A stretch of DNA of 60,000 nucleotides, taken from NCBI RefSeq assembly GCF_964355755.1, contig NC_092676.1, forward strand, positions 26,582,288-26,642,287. Reading direction: 5' to 3'. Below the pieces are notes generated by a model that saw nothing but the letters and a program-made list of their open reading frames with translations, had not been told where the DNA came from and did not search any database. Shown in pieces: positions 42,544-53,831 of this stretch (position 1 is its first letter; the number at the start of each line of letters is the position of its first letter). The translations under genes were made by a program, and so were the position numbers. Source of the stretch: Antedon mediterranea. Its lineage: Eukaryota > Echinodermata > Crinoidea > Comatulida > Antedonidae.

Positions 42544-43744
42544 CTAGATTTAATTCGTTACTATGATGGTTATTTATATGCATTGATTTAAATAAAGATA
42601 ACTGATTTTTAAATTATTATTTCGTTTCGTCTCCCAAGGTGAGACTCGATCTCGGTACCTTGAATGCTGTAGACATGAGCACAGACCACCGAGCCATATA
42701 CAACTGACTAAAAGTTGTAGAAATATTTCTCTGTGTATTTACTATGCAGTAACCACTTTGGTGAAGATAGATTATTACATAACGCAATGAATCATAATTT
42801 TTTACTATGATGATATCTTTAAAAATTAAAAAAAATGATGCACTGTCAAAGTATATACTTTTAACTTTAATATATGAATATTTTAAAGAAGAAGGTTAAT
42901 GTTAAGTTTGTTATTTCGGTCCAAGAAAATGTCATAGTTTGTTCGATTGTTGAAATTGAAATTGTTTTATTTAATATGCAATTAATGATGATGTAATCAA
43001 CTTTTTTTCTCTTAATTTCATAATAAATCATACATATGATACATACACTTTAAGAAAATGAAATGAAAAATAGGGTTTCCCGAGCATTCTGACGATTTAT
43101 GTTAATTTTAAAATGTAGCATATTTTCACCATTTTGGTAAATTACACGTGCGTAGCCTGTTAATTTTAACGTGCTCGTATAACATGGTTTCAAATTGAAA
43201 AGTGAATAAAATATGATGAAATTGCTAAAGATATGTTGTTAAACAGAAATCAGGCAAAAAGAGTGCGCATTACAGTTTAACGCGATGTACGCATGCAAGA
43301 TTCTGCGCACTCATAGCAATTTTTAAACACTTGAAATTGCCTGAAACGTACTCTAATTTCATCAAAAATAATTTTTGACAATTTTGAAAATGGTAAGCGC
43401 GCGTACGCATGCGTTATGTGCGCTACGCACATATTTTTATTGTCATATGATGAAATATGACCTGAAATTTATGAGTACCAAATTTGGTTTAATTATAATA
43501 CATGCTTGTGAAGATATGATTACAAACGTGATTTCGTTAAATCATGCGTAGACTGCCTAATTTTTTATTGCACACCGTGAAAAGATAACGACATCGATTC
43601 CTGGCAATTAGGAATATACTCTGAAAAATTGACGTAGCTAGATGAAACTGATCTCAAGATAATTGAGGGACAAAATAGTGCTTAGGAAAGAACAAATATG
43701 GAGAAATAAATTATGCATGATAATGCATATAACCTAATTAACGA
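42544..43744 (-). mobile_element. Helitron-like element, copy 2, inside a TRIM 3' flank
   Basis: The TRIM 3' flank breaks at ACAAAGTCAAA (42543) and resumes at TCAATTACATTAAATC (43745). The insert starts CTAGATTTAATTCGTTACT, the reverse complement of the Helitron-type 3' end seen at 57063-57092, and ends GA|T, the complement of A|TC. Flanking A and T fit insertion between A and T. The interior (about 43080-43620) has the CGTGCTCGTATAACATGG-type segment seen in copy 1 (about 19799). It contains a SINE-like insert near 42625. No helicase frame. Confidence 0.65.
42625..42712 (-). repeat. tRNA-like SINE head
   Basis: On the minus strand TGGCTCGGTGGTCTGTGCTC resembles an A box and GAGATCGAGTCTC a B box about 35 bases on. 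It lacks a foldable acceptor stem, so it is read as a SINE fragment and not a tRNA gene. Confidence 0.5.
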
Positions 43745-44549
43745 TCAATTACATTAAATCAATATTATCTATTAATTAGTTTATTTTTTAATTTATTGTG
43801 TTAATTACACAAAGCTTAACATTTAAAACAATCTTCAAATAAATTGGAAAGATTTGTTTAAAATAAAACTCAAAACAAGAAAATGTTTATTTTTAAAATT
43901 TCATATGAGGTCAAACTTGGTTGAATGACTTGTATTTTCTAACTTGAATATCATTTGAACTAATGTTATAATTATGTCATCATTGAAAAATAAATGGTTT
44001 TTTTAGTTTTGTAAATGTTAACATTGATGTAGAAATACTGTAAAAGCTAAGTAAACACAGACATGAAGAAATCATCTGAAATAGAAGATAATAAGTCACA
44101 CTGTTTATGTAGGCGTTTGAAGGGACAAGACATTGTGTATACAACTTGTTTGAGCAGTTTTAATCTCGTCTTTTATTTGAACAACGACGATTATAAACGA
44201 ATACATGCACATGTTTTGGGAAACACTTCCCATAATCAGTGTAAAGCTATATTACATGGTGCGTTTATTTGTACTCATTTTTCTTATTTTATCAAGTAGG
44301 CATAGATGTCTATGGTAATGGAAGTAGATTGTACCTTAATAAAGTGATCACATACTGTATATAGTAATACTGTCTACTTAGTAATGTTAATTTTTAAAAA
44401 AGCAAATGTCAGACTAGTTTTCTCCTTGAATTCCAGGGCCTAAAAGTAGTTAAAAAAGGGCTGAACTTAATTTGATGTCCTATCTTTTGCATTACAATTT
44501 TTTTAATTTAGAGGGGGCCCAGGCCGACTGGGGCCACCTTGAATCCGGC
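43745..44549. other. TRIM 3' flank module, second half
   Basis: Continuation of the flank of the 40847 copy after the Helitron-like insert: AATAAA near 43988, the conserved dyad block, and one 49-base unit at about 44338. Confidence 0.5.
44110..44180. promoter_or_regulatory. Conserved 3' flank block, copy 4
   Basis: GGCGTTTGAAGGGACAAGAC followed by ATTGTGTATACAACTTGTTT, identical over this part to copy 1. Confidence 0.5.
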
Positions 44550-45101
44550 TCCTGGCTGTTTCTATCTTGTTGAAATTGTATTGATTATTTATGAGTGACA
44601 ATAACTTGAGTGCTTGAATAAATGCTTCAGTTGTGTTTTGCAATACTGATTTTGAAGGCGTAACACCTTGTTCAAACAGATGAATGCTTTGATAACATGA
44701 TGATCATGAAAGTTTCAAAGTGCAAAAACCAACTTTATTCGATTACTGTAAATGATTGGTTTTAATTCCTGAAACTATCATTTGAGCTGGGAAAAAGGTA
44801 TTTAACATAAAAAATGATATTAGATTTATTTAGTTGTATTAGTTCAGTATAGCTGTAGTCTCCTATGCAAACAGCTAGTCAAGATAAACACTAATAGATT
44901 CTTGTTGTGTTAACATGGATTGTTGGCTTGGATATTAGTAACTAGATTATTTTTCCTACAATTAAATGCCAAGCAGAGATGTATTGTACAGGCATCCGAT
45001 GATCACATGACAAGACGTAACCAGTATAGTAAAACCCAATTGATAATGGGTGGATAAATAAATAAATTGCATTTTTTTAATAAAATAAAATCTTTTGCAG
45101 A
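44550..45101 (+). promoter_or_regulatory. TRIM upstream module, type A
   Basis: Very close to 24420-24993 and 27820-28379. Relative to those, a short segment before the acceptor (TTCAATAAATTGAAAATATG) is deleted. Ends TCTTTTGCAG|A. Confidence 0.6.
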
Positions 45102-46808
45102 ATGGCTAGCAAGGATTTAAATCTACTTGGAGATATAAATGATAAACTAGAATGTTCTATCTGTAATGGAAGGCTAGAAGACCCAAAATCACTTGGCTGC
45201 CTTCATAGTTTCTGTCTGAAGTGTTTGGAAAATTGGGTTCAAACCAACAATGGACAGCTAATATGTCCTATTTGTCGCAAAGAGTATCCCATACCAGTAG
45301 GAGGGCTTCAAAAGCTTGCCCCAAATACAATTCTTAACAACCTCTTGGAAACCATCAAACAACATGAAGAGAAAGATGAGGCTAAAAGCACTGCTTCTTT
45401 GTGCGTCTCTCATGCTAAACCATTAGAAATGTATTGCACAAAATGTAAAGTACCAATATGCATAGAATGCACTGAAATGGAACATGCCGCAGGAGATGGA
45501 AAACATGAACTAATTAACATTGTAACAGCATTTAATACGTTTAAGGAAACATCAGAAGACTTGAAGAAAGCTGCCAATGTATTCATAAGAAAAACAGAAA
45601 ATGTACTTAAAGTAGTCACAAAGAATGCTAAAGAACTAGAAGAAAGTAAAGCGGCAAGTCTCAAAGATGTTGATAACCAAGTTCAAGAAATAGTACAAGT
45701 AATCAAGAAAAAAGGAGATGAAATGAGAACAAAAGTTGAAGCAAATTATATGGAGAAAAAGGAAGTCAATGATGTACAAATTACAAATTTAACAAAAATA
45801 ATCAAAGAATTAAACACAATTGTGAGTTCCTTAAATCAGTTACTAATGAGTGAGCCATCAACTGCTATGAAATCAAATGAGATTATATTAAATAAAATGA
45901 TGGATGAAATCAACAAATCTGAAGAAATCAAGCAAAAGGACAGCAGACAAATTAACTTCATCAGAAACGAACAGCTAATTGATTTATTAAAAAAAAATGA
46001 CATTGGAAATGTTGTATTCAAACCACTTCTTATCAAAGTAGAGGGGGAGCCTTGTGGAGTAGCAATGTGTAATGATGATTGTTTGCTGGTTTCAATTAAC
46101 ACAAATGAAATTCACAAGTACAACAAATCAGGAGAAAGTATAAGCAAGATTACACTACCAGAAAGTGTTATGGTTTATAGAATGTACAGAATGAAGAATG
46201 GCAACATAGCATTCATTGATTGGGGTAATGAATGCATTAAAGTATGTGATATGAATGGTCATGTGATCAAATCCATTGGTAAGAAGAGTCCATTCAAGAG
46301 AACAATAAAGGATCCAAGTGGTATTCACATAGATGAGGCAACTAATGTTATATATGTAACAGATTGGGACATGAAATGTGTGTTTATGTTTGACATAATT
46401 AATGGTAAGCTGTTGAAGAAGATAGTATCACAAAATGAAGAACAAAGATACACTGATGTTGCACTTACAAAAACTGGTAAAGTACTTGTAACAGATGCAG
46501 GAAAGCATCAAGTATTATTGTATGATGACAAGGACAAGTCACTGAAAGTACTCATCAATGAAGGAGTTGAAGATGGTAATGTGAGGTACCCATATGGAGT
46601 TGTAGTTGATGAGGATGATAACATCATCATAGCAAGTTACCACAAACTACAACTATTCAGTAGTGATGGACATTTTATCAAAAGAATTGATCAACAAGAA
46701 GATGGAATTATAAGTACACCACCTCAGTTATGTATCATTTCTCATAACCCATGTATGGTGGCTGTAGCACATAGGGGTGACAACACAATCAAAATATTTA
46801 ATTATTAA
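45102..46808 (+). CDS. TRIM-NHL protein, full length
   Basis: 568 residues, opening MASKDLNLLGDINDKLEC. RING complete from C18 to C58 (with LICPIC for the usual LTCPIC), B-box from C101 to H135, coiled coil, six-bladed NHL ending TIKIFNY. Shares the RTIK insert between blades 2 and 3 with the copy at 36301 (KKSPFKRTIKDPSG). Its blade 5 entry (RYPYG) is identical to that of the next copy at 46978, a sign of conversion or recent duplication. Variable loops: EPCG, INTN, DWGN, DWDMK, SYHK, HRGDN. The RING/B-box part is almost the same as the truncated copy at 28380. Putative E3 ligase. Confidence 0.93.
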   Translation: MASKDLNLLGDINDKLECSICNGRLEDPKSLGCLHSFCLKCLENWVQTNNGQLICPICRKEYPIPVGGLQKLAPNTILNNLLETIKQHEEKDEAKSTASLCVSHAKPLEMYCTKCKVPICIECTEMEHAAGDGKHELINIVTAFNTFKETSEDLKKAANVFIRKTENVLKVVTKNAKELEESKAASLKDVDNQVQEIVQVIKKKGDEMRTKVEANYMEKKEVNDVQITNLTKIIKELNTIVSSLNQLLMSEPSTAMKSNEIILNKMMDEINKSEEIKQKDSRQINFIRNEQLIDLLKKNDIGNVVFKPLLIKVEGEPCGVAMCNDDCLLVSINTNEIHKYNKSGESISKITLPESVMVYRMYRMKNGNIAFIDWGNECIKVCDMNGHVIKSIGKKSPFKRTIKDPSGIHIDEATNVIYVTDWDMKCVFMFDIINGKLLKKIVSQNEEQRYTDVALTKTGKVLVTDAGKHQVLLYDDKDKSLKVLINEGVEDGNVRYPYGVVVDEDDNIIIASYHKLQLFSSDGHFIKRIDQQEDGIISTPPQLCIISHNPCMVAVAHRGDNTIKIFNY

Positions 46809-46977
46809 TGTATAAAATATAACATTGCATTAAAGAAACAAAGTTAAATCAAAGATCAATTACATTAATCCAAATTATTTATTAATTAGTTTATTATCTT
46901 AAGTACACAAATCTTACAATTTAAAAAGAATCATTAATTAAAAATAAAACCTAAAATAACCAATATTATTTTTAAAA

Positions 46978-48703
46978 TTAGAATGTTCTATCTGTAATGG
47001 AAGACTAGAAGACCCAAAATCACTTAGCTGCCTTCATAGTTTCTGTCTGAATGAAGTGTTTGAAGAATTGGGTTCGAACCAATGGCAAGCTAACATGCCC
47101 TATTTGCCGCAAAGAGTATCCTATTCCATTAGGAGGGCTTCAAAAACTTGCACCAAATACAGTTCTTAACAACCTCTTGGAAACCATCAAACAACATGAA
47201 CAGAAAGATAAGGCTAAAGGCACTGCCTCTCTGTGTACCTCTCATGCTAAACCATTAGAGATGTATTGCACAAAATGTAAAGTACCAATATGCATAGAAT
47301 GCACTGAAATGGAACATGCCGCAGGAGATGGAAAACATGAACTAATTAACATTGTAACAGCATTTAATACGTTTAAGGAAACCTCAGAAGACTTAAAGAA
47401 AGCTGCCAATGAATCCATCAGAAAAACAGAAAATGTACTTAAAGTAGTCACAAAGAATGCTAAAGAACTAGAAGAAAGTAAAGAGGCAAGTCTCACAGAT
47501 ATTGATAACCAAGTTCAAGAAATGGTAAAAGTAATCAAGAGAAAAGGAGAAGAAATGAGAAAAAAAGTTGAAGCAAATTATATAGAGGAAAAGGAAGTCA
47601 ATGATGTACAAATTACAAATTTAACAACAATCATCTCTGAATTAAACACAAGTGTGAGTTCCCTAAATCAGTTACTAATGAGTGAGCAATCAACTGCTAT
47701 GAAATCAAGTGAGAGTGTATTAAATACACTAATGGATGAAATTAATATATCTCAAGAAATCAAGCAAAAGGACAGCAGACAAATTAACTTCATCAGAAAC
47801 AAACAGCCAATTGATTTACTGAAAGAAAATGACATTGGAAATGTTACATTCAAACCAGTTATTGGTATTAAAGGGGATATGATGCCCAGGGAAGTATCAA
47901 AGTGTGATGATGACATTGGAAATGTTGTAATCAAACCACTTTCTCTCAAAGTAGAGACTGGGCCTTGGGGAGTAGCAAAGTGTGATGATGATTGCTTGAT
48001 GGTTTCATTTCGCACAAATAAAATTCACAAGTACAAACTATCCGGAGAATGTATAAGCAAGATTACACTACCAAGAGGTGTGGAAGTTAACAGTATGTAC
48101 AGAATGAAGAATGGCAACATAGCATTCAGTGATGTCGGTAATAAATGCATTCAAGTATGTGATATGAATGGTCATGTGATCAAATCCATTGGTAAGGGTG
48201 TATTGATGAATCCATGTGGTATTCACATAGATGAGGCAACTAATGTTATATATGTAGCAGATGGAAACAATGGACGTGTGTTCATGTTTGACATTAATAG
48301 TGGTAAGCAGGTGAAGAAGATAGGATCACAAAATGAAGAACATGTATACATTGATGTTGCACTTACAAAAACTGGTAAAGTACTAGTAGCAGATGCAGGA
48401 AAGCATCAAGTATTATTGTATGACGACAAAGGCACATCAATGAAAGTACTCATCAATGAAGGAGTTGAAGATGGTAATGTGAGGTACCCATATGGAGTTG
48501 TAGTTGATGAGGATGATAACATCATCATGGGAAGTATAAACAAAATACAACTATTCAGGAGTGATGGACATTTTATCAAAAGAATCGATCAACAAAAAGA
48601 TGGAATTAGTTTACCACGTCAGTTATGTATCATATCTCATAACCCATGCATGGTTGCTATAGCAAATAGGGGTTTCAAATCAATCAAAATATTCAATTAT
48701 TGA
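46978..48703 (+). pseudogene. 5'-truncated TRIM-NHL copy joined to the flank of its neighbour
   Basis: Family sequence starts in the middle of the first RING codons (TTAGAATGTTCTATCTG) only 170 bases after the stop of 45102, with no acceptor, start codon or upstream module. A 4-base insertion in CTGTCTGAATGAAGTG shifts frame within the RING. From an ATG at 47051 (MKCLKNWVRTNGKLTCPICR) the frame is open for 550 residues: last RING ligands, B-box, coiled coil, NHL ending SIKIFNY (TGA stop). It carries the partial blade duplication seen at 32371 (NVTFKPVIGI, then NVVIKPLSLKVETGPWG). Without a promoter it would be expressed only by readthrough from 45102. Confidence 0.8.
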
Positions 48704-50383
48704 TGTATAAAATATATCATTGCATTAAAGAAACAAAGTTGAATGAAAGATCAATTACATTAAATAAATTAATTAGTTTATTACACAAAGCTTAACATTT
48801 AAAAACAATCTTCAAATTTGGAAATTTTAAAATAAAACTCAAAATAACCAAAATCTATTATTCAAATTTTATATGAGGCGAAACTTATGATTTTGTATTT
48901 TCTAACTTTAATATCATTTTAACTAATGTTATAATTACAGTATATGTCATCACTGAAAAATAAATGGGTTTTTGAGTTGTTTTTTGTGTGTGTATATATG
49001 TTTAGTATTTTTAGAATAAGCCCAATTTTAATTATTGTATATAATATATGTTATACTTGTAGGCAAAGGCAGTTTTTTTTTTCTAGTTTTAAATCATTAA
49101 ATACAACATTATTCTTATTTTATCAAGTAATCATACATGTTTTGGAAAGCACTTCCCATAATCAGTGTGAAGCTATATTACATGGTGTGTTTATTTTTAC
49201 TCATTGTCACCGGTATTTAAATAGTATTTTTAGAATAAGCCTAATTTGAATTATTGTATATATGTTACACTTACAGGCTAAGGCAGTTTTTGTTTTAGTT
49301 TTCCTTTCGATTAGCGATGACTCACGACCAACCAATGTCAAGCAAATCAGTCTGTCGTGGTGGCAGGAAACACGTCCCATCCTATCTCTGCCTACGCACA
49401 ATGATTTAACTTGACATGTTTGGTCATACAAATCAAAAGCTCACAAATATGTAGAGTACAATTGTACAGTACATTCATAGCAAGTCACAACAAACTACTA
49501 CTACAACCTACAACAAGAAGATTTGTACTGTACGTTACATTTTCTTTTTTAAACCTTATTATTACGTTTCATTGTTGTTATAGATTGTTATAGCCTGCAA
49601 TATAGCAAGTTACAACAAACTACAACTATCTAGTGATGGACATTTTAGTTATGTTATTTATTTAAAGACTTTTGTTTGAAAAGGGGAAATAAAAATATAT
49701 GCCAATACACAATCACGTTGACCCTTTTCTTATGGTCTAGTGCTTTGTATGGTAAGTGTCCAATTATAACTCCAAACGTTTGAAAATCTGACAATACCAA
49801 TGTACAGTATACAATCTGTAAAAACTATGGTGCTTCTATTGTGATGGATTGTGCTTTAGTTAGTGTTTTGCATCACTGATTTCTCATGCTGAAAAGAATG
49901 CTGGAAAAAATTGTTGTCCTACAGGTATGATATGATGCCTTGTGATGCCATACTGTTTCTATCATATTGAAATATCATGAGTTATATATTGAGTAACAAT
50001 AAAGTGCTTTAATAAATGCTTCAGTTGTGTTTTGCATTTAACAGGTAAAAAAAACATAACAAATTATATTAAATTTATTTAGTTGAATTAGTTCAGTGTA
50101 GCTGTATAGTCTCCAATGCAAACAGTTAGTCAAGATACACAGTAATAGATTCTGGTTGGGTTTAACATGGGTTGTTGGCTTAAATATTGGGAACGTAGAT
50201 TATTTTATTAAATGCCAAGCAGAGATGTATTGTACAGGCATCCGATGATCACATGACAAGTAACTAATATAGTAAAACCCAATTGATAATGGGTGGATAA
50301 ATAAATTGCATTTTTGTATTCAATAAATTGAAAATATGCAATTTTCTATTTATGTGTAATTTATTAAAAAAATCTTTTGCAGA
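48704..50383. other. TRIM 3' flank, insert, and a shortened upstream module
   Basis: 3' flank to about 49300 with AATAAA near 48957. Then a GC-richer unassigned insert (about 49305-49430), a tiny NHL scrap (49602-49646), a segment GAAAAGGGGAAATAAAAATA that recurs at 53158, and from about 49940 a shortened type A upstream module ending TCTTTTGCAG|A at 50383. Confidence 0.45.
49602..49646 (+). pseudogene. NHL scrap
   Basis: ATAGCAAGTTACAACAAACT followed by ACAACTATCTAGTGATGGAC resembles the IIASxNKLQLFSSDGHF segment of blade 5. A weaker relative lies just upstream near 49480, and another at 52772-52813. Confidence 0.5.
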
Positions 50384-52078
50384 ATGGCTAGCAAGTATTT
50401 AAATCTACTTGGAGATATAGATGAGAAAGTACTAGAATGTTCTATCTGTAATGGAATTGGCTAGAAGACCCAAAATCACTTAGTTGTCATCATAGTTTCT
50501 GTCTGAAGTGTTTGAAGAATTGGGTTCAAACCAATCATGGCAAGCTAACGTGCTCTATTTGTCGCAAAGAGTATACAATACCAGTAGGAGGGCTTGAAAA
50601 ACTTGCACCAAATACAATTCTTAACAACCTCTTGGAAACCATCAAACAACATGAAAAGAAAGGTGAGGTTAAAGGCACTGCCTCTCTGTGCGCCTCTCAT
50701 GCTCAACCATTAAAACTGTATTGTACAAAATGTAAAGTACCAATATGCATAGAATGTACTGAACTGGAGCACATTGCAGGGGATGGAAAACATGAACTAA
50801 TTAACATTGTTACAGCATTTAATACGTTTAAGGAAACCTCAGAAGACGTAAAGAAAGCTGCCAATGAATCCATAAGAAAAACAGAAAATGTACTTAAAGT
50901 AGTCACAAAGAATGCTAAAGAACTAGAAGAAAGTAAAACGGCAAGTCTCACAGATATTGATAACGAAGTTCAAGAAATGGTACAAGTAATCAAGAACAAA
51001 GGAGATAAAATGAAGAGGAAAGTTGAAGAAAATTATATGGAGGAAAAGGAAGTCAATGATGTAGAAATTACAAATTTAACAAAAATCAACTCTGAATTAA
51101 ACACACTTGTGAATTCCCTAAATCAGTTACTAATGAGTGATCCAGCAACTGCTATGAAATCAAGAGAGATTGTATTAAATATAATGATGGATGAAATTAA
51201 TAAATATGAAGAAATCAAGCAGGACACCAAACAAATTAACTTCATCAGAAACAAAAAGACAATTGATTTATTGAAAGAAAATGACATTGGAAATGTTGTA
51301 TTCAACCCACTTCCTATCAAAGTAGAGGGTGAGCCTACAGGAGTAGCAAAGTGTGATGATTGCTTGCTGGTTTCATTTCGCACCAATGAAATTCACAAGT
51401 ACAACCAATCAGGAGAATGTACAAGCAAGATTACACTACCAGAAGGTGTGATGGTGTACAGAATGTACAGAATGAAGAATGGCAACATAGCATTCAGTGA
51501 TGAGCGTAATAAATGCATTAAAGAATGTGATATGAATGGTCATGTGATCAAATACATTGGTAAGGGTGTATTGATGGATCCATGTGGTATTCACATAAAT
51601 GAGGCAACTAATGTTATATATGTAGCAGATAGGAGACATGGATATGTGTTCATATTTGACATTAATAGTGGTAAGCAGTTGAAGAAGATAGGATCACAAA
51701 ACGATAATAGATACACTGATGTTGCACTAACTAAAAATGGTAAAATACTTGTAGCAGATGAAGGACAGTGTCAAGTATTATTGTATGATGATGAGGACCT
51801 GTCACTGAAAGTATTCATCAATGAAGGATTTAAAGATGGTAAGGTGTGGTGCCCACGTGGAGTTGTAGTTGATGAGGATGATAATATCATCATAGCAAGT
51901 AAGATGTAGTAAAAACAAACTACAACTATTCAGTAGTGATGGTCAATTCATCAAAAGAATTGATAAACAAGAAGATGGAATTAGTGTACCACATCAGTTA
52001 TGTATCATTTCTCATAACCCATGTATGGTTGCTGTAGCAATTTGGGGCGACAACAAAATTAAAATATTTAATTATTAA
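50384..52078 (+). pseudogene. TRIM-NHL copy with two frame breaks
   Basis: Starts normally (MASKYLNLLGDIDEKVLEC), but two extra bases in AATGGAATTGGCTAG (about 50455) shift the frame in the RING. The rest is open from NWVQTNHGKLTCSIC through B-box (CASHAQPLKLYC), coiled coil and five blades. A roughly 10-base insertion after IIIAS (51901) then brings TAG at 51907. The remaining sequence still encodes NKLQLFSSDGQFIKRIDKQ and the tail KIKIFNY (TAA at 52076-52078) in another frame. One codon is also missing in CDDC, elsewhere CDDDC. Both breaks are small and probably recent. Confidence 0.85.
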
Positions 52079-52485
52079 TGTATAAAATATATCATTACAT
52101 TAAAGAAACAAAGTTGAATGAAAGATCCAAATTATCTATTAGTTTATTTATTCATTTATTGTCTTAATTCCACAAAGCTCAACATTTAAAAACAATGTTC
52201 AAATAAATTGGAAAAATTTGTTTAAAATAAAACCCAAAATAACAAATATCTATTTTTTTAATTTTATGATGTGAAACTTATGATGGTTGAATGACTTGTA
52301 TTTTCTAACTTTAATTTCATTTGAACTATTGTATTAAATACTATAATTGTGTCATCAAAAGTAAATGTTTTTTTTTTTTTTAGTTTTGTAAATGTTAAGA
52401 CTGTTGTAGAAATATTGTAAAATCTAAGTAAACACAAACAAGATGAAATCATCTAAAATTTGAGGATAATAAGTCGCACTGTTAG

Positions 52486-52558
52486 TAGGCATTTGAAGGG
52501 ACAAGACATTGTGTATACAACTTGTTTGAGCAGCTTTAATCTCATCTTTCATTTGAAC
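52486..52558. promoter_or_regulatory. Conserved 3' flank block, copy 5
   Basis: GAAGGGACAAGACATTGTGT then ATACAACTTGTTTGAGCAGC, followed by TTTAATCTCATCTTTCATTTG. Confidence 0.5.
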
Positions 52559-52924
52559 AACAGTTATCAACAAATACATGCACATGTTTTGGGAAGCACT
52601 TCCCATAATCATTGTAAAGCTATATTACATGGTGCGTTTTTTTTACTAATTTTCACCAGTATTTAAATGGTATTTTTAGACTAAACCTAACTTGAATTAT
52701 TGTATACATGTTACACAAGTTACAGGAGAGAGAGTACTGACTTCAATATTCAAACATCAGCATAGAAAGTCAAACTACAACAATTTAGTAGGGAAGGACA
52801 TTTTAACAAAAATAATAATAGTTCATTCTTATATAGCACATACAAGCATTATTACCTCAGTCATTTTTGGGATCAAACACATATAGAAACATACTCCCAT
52901 AATAATGCAGCTAATAATCAGCGC

Positions 52925-53082
52925 AAAGTTGTGTCTTGATCTAACCGGTGCCCATTTTATACACCTGGGTGGTGAGAGGCAAATATCAGTAAAGTGTTTT
53001 GCCTAAGGATACAAGCAATGTGGCGAGAGTTGGATTCAAACCACGATCAGTATTCCAACACACTGAGCCACACACCCTCACG
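52925..53082 (-). repeat. tRNA-derived SINE
   Basis: On the minus strand: TGTGGCTCAGTGTGTTGG (A box type), then GTGGTTTGAATCCAAC (B box), then ATCCTTAGGCAAAACACTTT and CCACCCAGGTGTATAAAATG. This order is typical of tRNA-derived SINEs in marine invertebrates. Confidence 0.8.
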
Positions 53083-53090
53083 AAAAAAGT

Positions 53091-53232
53091 GGTGGGGGGG
53101 GGGGTGGGGTGGGTTTCTTCTATATTAGTTTATGTTGTTAATTTTAAGACCTTTGTTTGAAAAGGGGAAATAAAAATATATGCCAATACACAATCAAGTT
53201 GACACTTTTCCTGTGGAAGGGGGGGGGGGGGG
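53091..53232. repeat. Two poly-G tracts
   Basis: GGTGG followed by a long G run, GGGGTGGGGTGGG (53091-53114), and a 14-base G run (53219-53232), in otherwise AT-rich DNA. The first could form a G-quadruplex. They flank a copy of the GAAAAGGGGAAATAAAAATA segment. Confidence 0.75.
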
Positions 53233-53254
53233 CCAACCCGGGCCCCACTTGAAT

Positions 53255-53831
53255 CTTGTTGAAATTTCATTGATTATTATGAGTGACAATAAAGTGCTTG
53301 AATAAATACTTCAGTTGTGTTTTGCAATACTGATTTTGAAGGCGTAACTCCCTTGTTCAAATAGATGAATGCTATGATAACACGATCACAGGTTTCAAAG
53401 TGCAAAAACCAACTTTATACAATTACTGTAAACGATTGGTTTTAATTCCTGAAACTATCATTTGAGCTGGGAAATTATAAGGTATTTACCATAAACAATT
53501 ATATTACATTTATTTAGTTGAATTAGTTCAGTGTAGCTGTATATAGTCTCCTATGCAAACAGTTAGTGAAGATACACAATACGAATAGATTCTTGTTGTG
53601 TTTAACATGGATTGTTGGCTTGGATACTATCTTATTTTTCCTACAATTAAATGCCAAGCAGAGATGTATTGTACAGGCATCCGATGATCACATGACAAGA
53701 AGAAACTAATATAGTAAAATCCAATTGATAATGGGTGGATAAATAAACTGCATTTTTTTTATTCAATAAATTGAACAAATATGTAATTCCTATTAATGTG
53801 TAAATTATTAAAAATTAATTCTTTTTGCAGA
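53255..53831 (+). promoter_or_regulatory. TRIM upstream module, type A
   Basis: Contains GAGTGACAATAAAGTGCTTG, AACCAACTTTATACAATTAC, GAATTAGTTCAGTGTAGCTG, ATGCCAAGCAGAGATGTATT and CATCCGATGATCACATGACA. Ends CTTTTTGCAG|A. Confidence 0.6.

Larger units (their letters stand above)
52079..53254. other. TRIM 3' flank with SINE and poly-G tracts
   Basis: Flank close to that of 8930, with the conserved dyad block (52486-52558). Then unassigned sequence with an NHL-like scrap (52772-52813), a SINE, and two G-rich tracts. Confidence 0.5.

Noticed and set aside
42625-42712. tRNA gene
   Set aside because: A- and B-box-like words but no pairing acceptor or anticodon stems. A SINE head is the better reading; the same applies at 52925 and 29740.
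45410-45664. Conserved minus-strand frames opposite the B-box/coiled coil of every TRIM copy
   Set aside because: They are shadows of the conserved plus-strand sequence. Their Ser/Leu-rich products follow from Lys/Glu-rich codons on the other strand.
49305-49430. Small RNA gene or API5 middle exon
   Set aside because: GC content is higher than around it, but I found no snRNA, 5S or snoRNA signature, and its minus-strand translation does not match API5.
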